This document shows, one piece after another, positions 43,901 to 54,783 of a DNA stretch of 64,000 nucleotides; within the stretch, counting starts at the first letter, position 1; each line of letters opens with the position of its first letter. Position numbers and translations under genes: made by a program. A model generated the notes under the pieces. It made no database searches and was not told the origin of the DNA. It worked only from the letters and a program-made list of their open reading frames with translations. This stretch comes from Ectocarpus siliculosus (lineage: Eukaryota; Sar; Phaeophyceae; Ectocarpales; Ectocarpaceae), in NCBI GenBank assembly GCA_000310025.1, contig FN649741.1, forward strand, positions 6,690,881 through 6,754,880. The letters run 5' to 3'.

Positions 43901-46900
43901 CGCCATCTTCGATCTGGTGGAGCTCATAAAAACGTTTCAGAGCAAGAACAAGCTCTCAAAGCTGTTTCTGTCGACGCTGTTCAAGCGGCGCAAGGACGAG
44001 CTGGATGCCGTCGTGGACCGAGCAATCACGCGCCTGCAGGTGAGCGGATCAATCCCATTTTTACTCTTTCCGCGCTGGAACTGTGAAGCTTCCGCAGGGG
44101 GTGTGCTCCATTTTGAGCCGAACGCAAGGTGCATAATTCCCTTACCTCGAGCGCTTGGACCCTCAGTTTCGCACGGGCGGTGTGCCTACGATCGGGCTCC
44201 AGGCGGCAGTCGAAACGGTTTGACGATGCCTCACAGAGGTACGGCCGAGCACAAATTGGATACCGTCCTTGGCTAAGGCGAACCACCTCAAGTTGGCTTG
44301 CCAGCAATAGACGGGTCGACATCGATTCATTTCGAAGGCCGTTCGTTGAACGTGAATCGAGTTTGGGACTCTCCGTTGTCTTTGTACCATAGATTGGTGC
44401 TGACTTCGCAGACCTGTTCGTGATTCTTCCCATACCTTCCAGTTGGGCCTGCAGCTGCAAATGGGGCACGACATGGGTTCAGTCAAGGATAGCATGAAGT
44501 CAATGGAGGACGACGTCAGCGCAGTCAAGCATGGCGTCAAGGCAGTGGAGGAGGGCATGAACCTCTACAGGCAGGCAAGCCAAACCATTTCGTGCAAGCA
44601 ATGAGTACATAGGCCGGCGGCTCGGAATCTGATGAAGGTTTTCATGGTGGGCTGGGTCGTTCGACTGCTTCGTGAGGAAGGGGAGTGGCCAAAAGGTTAC
44701 AGGGTTTTCGGTGCCTGGTTGCAGAAAGGTTGCGATGCGCAGTTTCATTCGAAAACTAGTACCGATATACTGAACGTTTACGGCCCTGATCCCTCGCTCA
44801 CTTGTGCGGCCACGTGCGACGTGTTTGGGTGCAATATTATTATAGGGTTCTAACGCGGAGTCTACTACATCGGAGTCCGTGGCGGAGGCTCGCAGCATAC
44901 GGCGGAAGCGCAAACTTGACCAAGTCGAGATTCCTGAAGACCAACTCTTCATCACAACCGATCTGTTGGGAAAAGGAGGCTTCGGCGAAGTGTACCTGGC
45001 CGATTACAACGGCCACAACGCAGCGGCGAAGGTCTGCGATATGGTTTCTCTATTGTTAAATGATAGATAGTAATCATCCTTGATACAGTATTTACTGCTC
45101 AATATCAACAACACTTGCCACTAAGACCAACTTCACTAAGGCCACCTCTCAACAACGGGCGGAACGGTGGGACGTCAACAGTCATGATAATATTTTCCTG
45201 TGTTTTGTTTTCATGCACGGCGAGGCAACTACCCCCGGTGGCGTTCGTATCTAGGACATACCCGGGTTGATCGACCACGACTCGGGCTGCGACCAGCCGC
45301 ACTCACCGGCATGTTTTGATGGGCTTGTGTTCTTCGTAGAACCCCATCGACGGCGTTAGTCAAATGGATGACGTGCCGAATCTAAGCACGAACTCCGGAC
45401 GGTACCGACGCCGGCCCGCCACCTATCACCGTGTAGCCGGTGTTTGATTGTTTCGGTGTTCCTCAGTGTAGCCCAAACTGCTGATTGTACGAACTTTCGT
45501 TGTTGGGCTGCGGCGTTCAAACCAACACAGGTACTATACATCGCCCACGACTTGGGCGCTCTCGACGAGAACCAAAAACAGCGGGAGACGAGGCAGCGCA
45601 AGGGGTTCCTGCGGGAGCTGGAGGCCATGATCCGCCTTCGGAGCCCGAACACGGTCAACGTCTATGGGGCGGTGACGTCTCTGTCGGACCGCATGGTGCT
45701 CGTCATGGAGCTGCTCCCCAACGGGGACCTCCTCACGTTGTTGAGGAGGTCTACGAATCCCCTCCCCGAGGAGAAGTCCAGACAGATCATCGGAGACATC
45801 TGCGCCGGGATGGCCTTCCTGCACGGCAAGAACACGGTCCACGGTGACCTCAAGTCGGCCAACGTGCTTCTCGACGGCGGCGGCAGGGCCAAGGTGAGAA
45901 TAATGTCGGTTGAGTTGGGTCATTGTCCAGGCTCGGGTCTCACGTTTGAGTTTGCGTTGTGCGCTGGTGTGTGTTTCGTTGGCGATAAATAGCAACCTTG
46001 TTTTTTGGGCGGACACTTAGCCTATGACTATCTTGTTCGGAGCGCGAGCTGATGTTACGTTGGTCCGGAGACTGACCCCGTACGGAGGCGTACCGGTGCA
46101 GAGTTCATACGCCATAGCACATGTCATGTTCGGTCAAATACTGGTTATCCTGGGTAGGGTAGCGGGTATTAGCATTCATCTTGATCGCCATACCCTACGC
46201 AACATTTCGATAAGTATGCACCGCTGCTGGTTGGCTGGATGTTCCGGCGAAGCTAATTCTTGTGCTTTACGATGATTTCGTTTTTTCTTTCCAGATCGGC
46301 GACTTCGGCACGTCCAGGTGGTCGCAGCACACGAACTCCACAGGCCTGGCCACGTACACCACCAAGGCCAACCAGAGCACTCAGATGAGCCTCGCCTGGA
46401 GCGCACCGGAGGTACGCACGAAGTTTGCCACGCAAACCAGGTTGGGTTCGGACAAGCTTCCGTTGCAGTGCTAAACTCCTGTTTTAGCGCAATCGCGTCG
46501 TCTGCTGCGACGTAGGGTGCGCCTTTATGAAACTCGTGTACAAGGTGTTTGTGGGGCTCTACCGTAGTCCACCTGTTCACACCCACTATGAACTCGCTGT
46601 ATGTAGGTCGACATGTGCCATCATTCGTGCGAAAACGCTCCTTCCCCCCTTGGACGAGGTCATTTTCCGCCTCTGCCCGTTCACCCCCGTTGCCCCATGT
46701 TTTGCTGCCGGGGTTTTGGTGGTAGCCCCGACATCATGTGTGAAAGCCGGGAATGTTGTTGCTCCGTTGTGTCTCCGATCCCCCGCCGTGTGGCTTTGCG
46801 GTACAACCGCAGGTGCTCGAGTCAGGCGGAAGCACCTACAAGAGCGATGTCTACAGCTTCGGGATCGTGGTTTGGGAGGTGCTCTCCAGGGAGCTACCGT

Positions 46901-47088
46901 GGGCGAACAAGACACGCCCTCGTGATATCCTGTCGGCGGTGTTGATGGGGATCCGGCCTTCGTTCCATGTGGACGCTCCTGCCGACATCGTGGATATCGC
47001 TAAAGCCTGCTGGGGTGGGGAGCCCGAGGAGCGCACTACGTTCAGTGCCATCTTGGAGGGCATGGACGCAAAGGGGTGGCGTGAGTAG
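34899..47088 (+). CDS. LRR receptor-like kinase with MLKL-like helical bundle
   Basis: A membrane receptor of roughly 1,170 residues plus signal peptide. Exons with matching phases run from 36286 to the TAG at 47088: N-cap (36286-36579), first LRR exon (36912-37079), four 72-nt LRR exons, caps (39465-39509, 39978-40039, 40518-40592), stalk (41264-41494, 41672-41881), transmembrane and juxtamembrane (42777-43648), helical bundle (43848-44039, 44443-44574) and kinase (44846-45031, 45531-45893, 46295-46411, 46813-47088). Extracellular repeats use phase 2, stalk phase 1, cytosolic exons phase 0. Exon 34899-34956 encodes a signal peptide, MKVLLAVLVGLTALLSTSE, and ends at GTGAGT, but its phase does not fit the 36286 exon, so at least one linking exon is unidentified. 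The protein would bind a ligand outside and signal, possibly to cell death, inside. Confidence 0.75.
36286..36579 (+). CDS. N-terminal cap exon of the receptor kinase
   Basis: The open piece from acceptor TACAG to donor GTGAGT is 294 nt, phase 2 to 2. It encodes a helical, acidic region (KVDSAISELELFDHFLIDL) and two cysteines near the end (SCLDPTDTDYRCEIDAEGTL), resembling a cap before LRRs. The end in CCCT/GTGAGT is the same as in the LRR exons. Confidence 0.5.
36912..39509 (+). CDS. LRR exon array, one repeat per exon
   Basis: Exons 36912-37079, 37597-37668, 37993-38064, 38432-38503, 38884-38955 and 39465-39509. The four middle exons are exactly 72 nt, 24 codons, phase 2 to 2, and each gives one LRR such as YLHDNELSYLPSGIFQDPSA or WLNDNVLATLPEGVFEDLTA. 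The first adds a cap with two Cys before FLDLGRNDLTTLPDGVFLDL; the last (GNPLECLPETTL) looks like the opening of a C-cap. The introns are related to each other, for example the block GACTCCGTGACGT. Because every border has the same phase, exons can be lost, gained or swapped without frame change. Confidence 0.85.
39978..40592 (+). CDS. cysteine-rich cap exons
   Basis: Exon 39978-40039 (62 nt) changes phase from 2 to 1 and encodes an acidic piece ending YGTEC. Exon 40518-40592 (75 nt, phase 1 to 1) encodes CAVTGVTNVCGAETCTPG followed by PVGYTC, four cysteines in 24 residues. Together they look like a disulphide-bonded cap between LRRs and stalk. Borders are GT-AG. Confidence 0.55.
41264..41881 (+). 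CDS. Pro/Thr/Ala-rich stalk exons
   Basis: Exons 41264-41494 and 41672-41881, both phase 1 to 1. The first has five tandem units of about 30 nt giving TPAPVPEP/TPAPVPAP; the second has two longer related units (VAAPTPTLETEAPA, VVAPTRPLETEAPT). Such stalks are usually O-glycosylated spacers. The tandem DNA makes length variation between strains likely. Confidence 0.75.
42777..43648 (+). CDS. transmembrane and juxtamembrane exon
   Basis: The exon runs from acceptor ACTAG to donor AAG/GTGAGC, phase 1 to 0. It encodes a transmembrane helix (PIVAGVISAVAGAAFIALAV) followed by the stop-transfer KRRR, giving an outside N-terminus. A long low-complexity juxtamembrane region follows. The exon ends with the first helices of the bundle: ELARHCQVPGISEAAAVLCI, then MANLFTDNRE and LRQCRSIVMALKRAEKVVGK. 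Confidence 0.8.
43848..44574 (+). CDS. MLKL-type helical bundle exons
   Basis: Exons 43848-44039 (64 codons) and 44443-44574 (44 codons), both phase 0. The protein reads VHDAIFDLVELIKTFQSKNK, then LSKLFLSTLFKRRKDELDAV, then LGLQLQMGHDMGSVKDSMKS and a long amphipathic helix with EEGMNLYRQ. The order of helices and words such as L.ELI..F.SK..LSK and F...F.EL matches the four-helix N-terminal domain of MLKL and plant/fungal relatives (HeLo-type), which there inserts into membranes to cause cell death. Assignment is from remembered family pattern. The second exon ends in a CAG/GCAAGC donor. Confidence 0.6.
44846..47088 (+). CDS. TKL-type protein kinase exons
   Basis: Four phase-0 exons (44846-45031, 45531-45893, 46295-46411, 46813-47088). 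Motifs in order: LLGKGGFGEVY (Gly loop), AAAK (ATP lysine, split from the next exon right after it), FLRELEAM (helix-C Glu), VHGDLKSANVLL (catalytic loop, HGD in place of HRD, Asp, Lys and Asn kept), IGDFGTSRW (DFG), WSAPE (APE), KSDVYSFGIVVWEVL, and CWGGEPEERTTF near the end. All residues needed for phosphotransfer are present, so it should be active. TKL class follows from the C-terminal CW...R..F pattern. Confidence 0.9.
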
Positions 47089-49863
47089 GCTCCTGTACGG
47101 GTCCGTTCACAACCGTTCGAAATGCGCCCATAGGGAGTATTTGACCGAATACAGCAAATCGACATAGTGCACCAAACATGGCACCAACAGCCATGGTGTT
47201 GGATCAACTGCGGGTTGCTGATGCGTCATATCGTGCCGTATGTGTTACCCTGATCCTCTTTCGTTATTGATTTCCCTCTCTGCTTTTATTTTGATGTATC
47301 TGTCGAGGTATTCTCGCGCTGGGTCGATGGTCTTGTTCTGGTCATGGTAACCTTGACGCTGGGTTCTACAATTAGGTATTGTTCGGACGGTGGGCTGTTT
47401 AATCTAATGCCCTTTGGAAATGCACTTGGTTGGCCAAACCACAGAGCATTAGTGTTTTGCGTTCGTTTTCTCTCTCTTTGGTGTCGTCTCAGGCTACCTA
47501 GGCCTTGGCGAATGCGTCCCCAACTATATTTTCTTATGTGAAAGTGTATGGTATGTCGGAGTAGTGGTGTTTCTTCCAAATAACACAAACGCGATCCTTG
47601 TCGCACCCGACACCAACAACCCTTCATTCGACCCCTACACGATGTACCCCAGAGGTGGGAACGAAGAGGCTATTGCTTTTTCTCCCATACGTTCGGCAGC
47701 AGCAGTGTCGCCAAGCAGCTGAGCTGCAGGAAAGGAATCAGACTCCTCGAGGACCCTCGGCGGAGAGTCCAGACTTTTGAACCCGGTGGATTTCACGTTG
47801 GTTCACGCGAAAAGCGGGGCATTCTACTGTGGTGAGGACGGGAGCGTCGGGTTGCTTCCTGCCGCTGTCTTTCTACCGACCACCACGGAACTCCCGTCCC
47901 GGCGGAGCAGGGCCTGCTCGCAGGTGGAGTTTGTCCAACGGTGTACAATGTCCGATCATACTGTACCTAGCTAACCCATTCGTGCCGGTGCTTCGTGGAA
48001 GCCTGTTCTCATTCTCGGTCCTACTCTGTCTAGAAGAGGTGGCTAGGGTTTTGTGGGTTGCCAGCCTCATCGACGTCATGAATGTCCATCTCCTTTCACT
48101 TCATAGCTCGAACGTCCACGAGGAGCATCGCCTTGTACAATCCGCGCATCGGCACCCTCCTGACCAAAGAAAAAGCGAAAAAACATAATAGCGTCTCCCC
48201 GCACCCTGGCATACTTCATTCGCTGTTCATGCATCAGTTCACTTCACTCTGCCAGGCCAGGTGCCGTACTTTGAAACGTGATGCTAGCCTCGATTCGGTA
48301 GCTCTTCGTTGCAGGCACGTCTTCAACCCCACATTCCCCGCCCGCCACAGGAATCTATGAGTACACTTACAGCACCGCGTCGCTTTCAGGACGACAGCGG
48401 AGCGGTGGGTATGGACGTTTCTCCAAGAGCCGGTTCGCTCAAACCTAAATGAGCGGCACTCGACTCGACCTAGACGTTTCAACAGGGGCAGCTTCGTTTG
48501 AATGAGATCTCGACGAACCTGGCATCCTAATGCATCCGGGGGATATTTCGCTCTCACTGTCACTGAACATCGCCCATTTCTTGGCACGGTGATGCAATAC
48601 GTATAGATTTGCTCCGTAGGCGCTACGCACGTCTACTGCAACCCAATTGTTCTCAACAGACACCAGCTGGTGTACATACGAACGTTCCACGACAAAGTTT
48701 CAGAGGAAGCAGTGGGTTTGACGGCGAGGTCGTGACAAGCCAAGTTGAACGCTACATACAGTGTCGTACCCACATTGACGCGCCAAGACCCAGCTCGGGC
48801 TCGGCACGCCCGCGGGTATCATCTACCTGGCCGTGCGTCACCCGGGGGATACAGCAGTATTGTAGATGTTGACATCGATGGAACGACACACTCCCGAACG
48901 AAATAGCAACAACAGAGCATCGACTGCAGTCTGAGTGTCACGAAAAGAACCGAAATGAGGTTTCAAGACTCTTAACAACCAGACACATCTACTTATGGTA
49001 GGGTATTCCCCCCGAGCGAAAGTCAGCGGTTTCCTCGTCCCACCACTACTAGAAGGGCTGGAGGAGGAACCCGATTGACCCGCCTCTCCGTCTGCCCCGG
49101 ACGAGCATCCGCACGCTGCGTCGGCAGGTGCTCGAGGTATTCCCCTTTGCTTTCCCGGGTTGTCCTTGCGCTTTCCTGCTCGTTTCCCGTCAGAGTCTCC
49201 TTTCCCTGTGGAAACAGTGCCAGAGGAGGGCAGGGCTTCATGGCGGCAGGCTCTGACAGCGTCGCAACTGCTGCACCCGTCGGTTGTCAGAGCACATGAG
49301 CAACGCACACTTGATTTACAGCATTCTCGGCCCACCGACAAAGCCCGGACGTGTCTTCGTCGTGACGGCTTTCATTGAGTATGTTACTTTTGCCCAGGCT
49401 TTCGGGTGTGCGGAGCGGCAGCACCATCGCTGGACATCATCCGTTTCACACACGACCAGCGCCTTCATTCTACGGGGATAGCTGGTAGTTTCCCACCTTT
49501 TCATGATGCATACCATCCTTGGGTGCCGAGAGACAACCGTTTGTTTGGGCTACATACGTATGTAACTCGTGCATTTTCCGCTTGTGTGCCTGTCTGTCTG
49601 CTTGTGCGAGCATACCTGAGGGCGTGCAAGTGCGTACTATTTTCCCTTGGTACGACTTAGTGCGGAGTACAGCGTAGTTTCAGACAACTTGAAGAACCGC
49701 CCAGTTCACATCGATCTCAGCGGCGTACTGGTGGTGTACAATAGTCCCACCATTTACCATTTGAAGTGAGATCAATATACCCACATGTGCGTTTCCGTTG
49801 ATCGATGGTTCGCGTGGCTCAGTTGCCGGGAACAGGTCGGCCATGACGGGCCGAAGATGTGAA
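47089..49863. other. gene-poor stretch with unassigned open frames
   Basis: The 3' end of the kinase gene is followed by no clear gene. A minus-strand open frame of 167 codons (about 49341-48838), with a Ser/Gly-rich middle and FARGEYPTISRCVWLLRVLK, could be an exon but is not recognised. Plus-strand frames at 47.78-48.19 kb also lack support. Confidence 0.3.
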
Positions 49864-49869
49864 AAAAAC

Positions 49870-49990
49870 GTTAAATATCTATGTGAAGTGCGTGCTTTTG
49901 TGCTTGTCGAACGGTCACGGCAACGAGCGACACGCGCAATCACGCGAATCTTATGAATCTCCACGTCCATGACACTCCCAAGGAAACGTA
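49870..49990. repeat. dispersed repeat family, copy 3 (partial)
   Basis: Matches about 28390-28505 of copy 1, including GTGCTTGT, CACGGCAACGAG-like words and CCATGACACTCCCAAGGAAA. Confidence 0.65.
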
Positions 49991-50442
49991 CACCAGTATT
50001 TTCGAGTCAGTTCTTCCCCTCAGATAGTATGGGATCAAACAGTTGCATCACCTCCCGCAAGGGTTGGTGTGTCCACTCCGTCGTGAATAGGAAGGGGACA
50101 TGAGGGTAGTGTGTCCTCCACAAAAAGCGAGCCCTGATTTTCGATAAACGAACCTGTTCTGACCTTCGGTTGAAAACTAAACTGAAAACGTCCGGGTGGG
50201 TGGGTGGTGTCTCAACCAGAGGTCCTGTTCTCTTTCTGTTTTCCTGTCGAAGCAGGGTGCCAAGTTGAAATTGAAAAGTGAGAGCTGATCTCGTCCTCTC
50301 ACAATATTGGCTCTTTATATACGCATCTGGAAACGATATAATCTTTTTCTATTTTGGTTTTTGAAAACACCAGTATTTTCGAGTCAGCTCTTCTCCTCAG
50401 ATAGTATGGGATCAAACAGTGGCATCACCTCCGGCGGCTGGT
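49991..50442. repeat. 73-bp direct repeat pair
   Basis: A segment starting ACCAGTATTTTCGAGTCAG and running through GATAGTATGGGATCAAACAG occurs at about 49991-50063 and 50370-50442 with a few differences, 379 bp apart. The spacer has no frame. It may be the ends of a small element or a local duplication next to the Helitron fragment. Confidence 0.75.
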
Positions 50443-50689
50443 GGTTCCTCTCCTCCCTCACTTCGAAACCTTGTCTTACGTAACTCCACCAAGGTATCGT
50501 GAAATATCCCATACTCAAGAGGTGAACATGTGCTGCACTCCCTGCTTCCATATTCATCGAACGCATCGAACAATAAATAATCATACAAGGTTTTCGGCGG
50601 CTTACGCCGCCACGCCGAATGGAGCGAGTCCCAAGGTACACGGGGACGGTACGTGTGGGGATCGTGGAAGGTTAAATGGAAGTTATGTG

Positions 50690-51876
50690 TCGTTGAGGAT
50701 GCCCGTTTGACGTGCATGTCTGTCTGTCGTGTGACAACATGATAGATGATCGCTTCAGTCTTGCCTCCCATGATCATGTTATTGCCCATAAGATCTTTGA
50801 GTGTAAGATGAAGAGCTTCGACAGAAAAACGATGGCTCATTGGGATTTCGTCCCAAACAATAAGGTCACACTTCCGTAATACTTCTGGTCGTTGCGATTC
50901 AGCGGGGATATTGCACGTCGCACCGCTGACATTCTTTTCATCCAGTGGTAGTTTGAACATGGAGTGCGCAGTCCACCCCCCAGGTAGTTGGAGACCTGCG
51001 ATACCCGTACTCGCAACACAGAGCACTAATTTACTAAGTGATCGTAGGTGGGCGCATAGTACGCTCTCCGTGTATGTCTTTCCCGTTCCAGCAGGCGCGT
51101 CTATCATGAATACGTTAGACGAACCTGATGACACGCTGGTAACGACGCTATTATCGTGAACATGACGTTGCTCGGCGGTGAGGTTTGGGAGATGCTCGGC
51201 AACAAACATGCGCATTATCTCCGGATCAAACATGTGCTTGAAACGCAAGTGCTCAGTGTCTAGATGGATTACGGCAGGCAGTCCAACGACTACGTTCGTG
51301 CGTCCATGGTGCTGTAACCCGAGATCGATTTCGCGAAGGGCTGCGTTATCGGCATCGAGATCGGTCATGGACATGCGCAAATCTGCCGTGAATTCCTTGT
51401 TGAAATGCTCCCAAAGAAGTTTTGCAGGTGCGCCGTCAAGAATGAGCGTAACAAATAGAGCTGGCGCAACTGTCTACCCGTCCGTGTTGAAAATAATGGC
51501 CTCCTCTAGGCATACTTTGTATTCTTCGTCGTGTTTGATTATACCCATTGCTCTAGCGGCGTCCTGAAAGGTGTCATACACAATATCTTCGTGAGTTCGT
51601 ATTTGCTGAAATGATCTTGCGGGCTTGTGGTGTAGAAGTAAGCGCAGGTAAAAAACGTCACCTTTATCAGGGGACATGGCCGACGCACGTGCGACATGCT
51701 TTTCAGATGAACGTGGCGTAACAAAATTGCGGTATGTATCTCTATAGTATACGCATTTTGTGCGCGCTTTCTCCTTCTTGACTATGTACATTTCGTTGTA
51801 GTCGAGATACGTAAGCATGTTGAATTCCGCTTGGTGCTGGGCGGAGTAGACGCAAAAATGTTGCGCGACGCCATAC
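50690..51876 (-). pseudogene. Helitron PIF1-type helicase fragment
   Basis: The minus strand encodes the N-terminal half of a Helitron helicase. GDVFYLRLLLHHKPARSFQQ is the usual sequence before the helicase; an in-frame stop near 51.47 kb separates it from the next part. That part has DAPAGTGKTY (Walker A), STGIAGLQLPGGWTAHSMFK, and IVWDEIPM (Walker B). The helicase stops after LMGNNMIMGGK, where family members continue into the GGDFRQ motif, so the C-terminal half is missing, as is the HUH Rep domain. It cannot move itself. No Helitron 3' hairpin with CTRR was found. Confidence 0.75.
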
Positions 51877-52139
51877 TCGAGTGCGCGAGAGAATGGTGTG
51901 GGATGGAGTGGGAGCTTGCGCGAACGGCGCGAGGGCGCGCGTGAGCGGGAGCGAAAACCCTAAGAAGATCTACCGAACCTCACCGCCCGTTGACCGAACG
52001 CCGATGGATTCCGGAAAAAGATTCCGGAAAAAGATATTCATATATATGAGAAAAGATAAAGATATGTTACTCATTTATATGAGAAAAGAGCCGCACACAC
52101 ACACGTGCAAAATATGTGTGACACACGTGTAAAAATTAT

Positions 52140-52450
52140 AGGTATTATTGTGTGTGTGACAGAGGGAGATAGAGAGAGACAGAAAAAGAGAGACAGGAAA
52201 CAAATGAGAGAGGGAGAAGGCAGAGAAAGACACACAGACAGACACAGAGACGGAGAGAGAATCACAGATGATACAGACAGAGAGAGAACGGGGAAAAAAT
52301 AAATATACCTGGTACCATAATAATAAAGTTGTACCGCCCATTCGGACTCTGGTTCCGATTCTAATTCCGAGAGAGGAGAGAGAGAAAAAGCGCCGAAGAG
52401 AGAGAAAGAGAGAGCGTCTCTCACGAGAGAGCGTCTCTCACGACTCGACG
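52140..52450. repeat. GA-rich low-complexity stretch
   Basis: Long purine-rich runs (AGAGAGA, GACAGAG). Open frames on either strand here reflect composition and are not genes. Confidence 0.85.
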
Positions 52451-53509
52451 GACGGCGAGACAGCGAGACCGGTAGAGAAAAAAGAAGGCAGAGACGAACG
52501 GAATGGCATTGGAGAGGACGATAGAGCACATCGGACCGAAGGAACTGCGCTCCGAGCGTCAAAATTGCGAAAACTGCAAAATGCGAAATGCTGGCCTGTC
52601 AGCGCTCGAACGGTCCGGACTGCACTCTGAAACCAAGTGAATAAGCGTGGTGGCCTGAGAGCGCTCGAGAGAGCGTTTCCCGGCCCGGAGAAAATGCTGC
52701 GATTCTAGGAAAAAGATAAACGAAATAATTGTTAAATATTTGATGTCTTCCATCAGAGAAGAGGACGCCCACTAAAAGCCGCCAAAGACCGTGTCTGTTC
52801 ACTCAAAGGACTCTCATTCAGCTCACGGTACTGCTCCTCGGTGATACCATCGACCATGTCGACGCTTTCCGCTCCTGGGGCTACGACCAGCATCAATCGC
52901 ATATCTATGCCGCCATGCGGTCCTGGGGTGCTTCCAATACCCCCTCTGCATGATGGTAGACAGCGAATCACCCGCGAGAGCCGTAGAAATCGCCCCGCCT
53001 GACCAAAACTAGTGAAGGCCAAACTCCTGAACCTCCCCTGCTTCTTTCGCATATATTTTCAGAGCCTTGTACATCTGAGCTGTAGTGATAGGCACGGAAC
53101 CTCTCAGGGGTTTTTCGTGTTTATCCTTCGACAAATCCGAAAACAGGTATGTATCCTCTCGTCACATACCAGCCGGCGCCTGTGGCCACTCGCACCAGTT
53201 GTTCTACTGCACGTACTGGGCACGAGGCAACGAATTCCTCCTCGTAGGGTACTGTCAAAAGGAGGTCAGCCCCGTCTCGCTGTGTCTTTCCCCATTGAAA
53301 GTTGAACAGAAGTCCACTTTCATTCGGAAGTCTCAGTATTCGCTGTACGAGCGTGGCCGTCAGCTCTGCGCCCCTCTCTTAGTTGTGCTAAACGCTACAT
53401 GTACCGTAGAAAACTCACTCCGAACGGGATTACCTACTCGCAGATTATCCCAAGTTCTTTCTCAGATACCCATGGCGAGTTTTGAAACATGGTTCGACCT
53501 CAAATAACT
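52451..53509. other. gene-poor stretch with one unassigned open frame
   Basis: A plus-strand open frame of 140 codons (53085-53507; includes HQLFYCTYWARGNEFLLVGY) has balanced composition but was not recognised and lacks splice support. Nothing else is supported. Confidence 0.3.
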
Positions 53510-54134
53510 GTGTGCATATCTTAAACTGCACTCCTCCTTCCGTAGAACACGTTGTAAGTAAGGTCTTTACCGTCCCTAAGGTTCTCGTCCCTCCACAACT
53601 CGATAACACACAATGCAACTTGCATTACTGTATGCAGAAAACCTACTCTCGGCCAGACGAAACTATCGCACCCTCGCATCTGGTGGACTTCCGACGACTC
53701 CACCTGCCTAGCGCTCTGCTACCACGCCAATGCATGTTAGCCTTATTGTGAGGCCCAAGGAAGAGCAATGCACCGGCGGAGCAAAAATACGGCGGGACTG
53801 TCAAATTCCGTTTTCTATTGGCTGAAATTCAGCAAGTTATTACGATGACCGGCTGAGATGTCATCAGAAGCAAGCGGTTTGCATATCCCTATGCCTTCGT
53901 CAAGGAGCTGCCCGTAGCAAGGTGAGGCCCCGTACGCCGTAGGATGGTAGGGGAAGAGGACGCCGCGTCCGGAACCCATGCCTCTCTCTCTGTCGTGCGT
54001 GTAGTGCCTTATTTGTTTTGCCCCGCGGTTGCATAGGCTTCGATTACGAGTTTGCTTGCAGAGATATTAGACCGGATGGTTGAAGATACATGATTATATA
54101 TTTGCGGCAGTGTTGGATATTGGGTATCGAATAT

Positions 54135-54320
54135 CGATACAAAACTGATATATATCGCCGATACGCAGTATCGGTATTGCCGGTTTCCACGCCGATATTT
54201 GTCGATACGAATACGCAGTATCGGTATTGCCGGTTTCCACGCCGATATTTGTCGATACGAATCGCCGGTTTCCACGCCGATATTTGTCGATACGAATCGG
54301 TATCGGTATTTATATCATGG
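54135..54320. repeat. subterminal repeats of the outer hAT
   Basis: Four units of CCGGTTTCCACGCCGATA followed by TTTGTCGATACGAAT, after shorter ATCGATAC words. Related ATCGATACTCGATAC words occur at the right end (61.97-62.09 kb). Such arrays often bind the transposase. Confidence 0.8.
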
Positions 54321-54342
54321 TATTCGATACTCGATATTTTTT

Positions 54343-54570
54343 CAGGGTTACTCACGGAGCGGTTTTTTTCCACGGAGCGGAGCGGTTTAAACCGCTTCGC
54401 ACCGCTCCGTGAGGTTTTCCCTTGAGAAAAAACCGCTCCGCTCCGCTCCGTGACATGAACAAAAAAACCGCTCCGCTCCGTGAGAAATCTGCGCTCGGAT
54501 AAACCGCTCCGCTCCGCTCCGTGGGGCTTCCCAATAATCCGTAGAAGCGGTTTTTTCACGGAGCGGTTTG
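54343..54570. repeat. left subterminal GCTCCG array of the inner hAT
   Basis: Repeated ACCGCTCCGCTCCGTGA in both orientations; the counterpart is at 60560-60801. Confidence 0.85.
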
Positions 54571-54783
54571 ACCTACTCCGTCACACAAGCACGGATAAAA
54601 CCGCAATACAGCCGCGGTTTTACCACGGAGTATCGTTTTTTTTCCTACGGAGTCGCGATATTTTTTCATTTTTTTATTTTTTTCTGTTCTACTTTCACAG
54701 CAGCCACACAGACACACACTCCGTGCACACGAACCACACACACTCCGTGCACATCAGTTCGTGTGCACGTCTGCCTATCTCTG

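Noticed and set aside
52071-52562. Ser/Leu-rich 163-codon minus-strand frame with hydrophobic runs
   Set aside because: It comes from GA-rich low-complexity DNA and would not be a real membrane protein.
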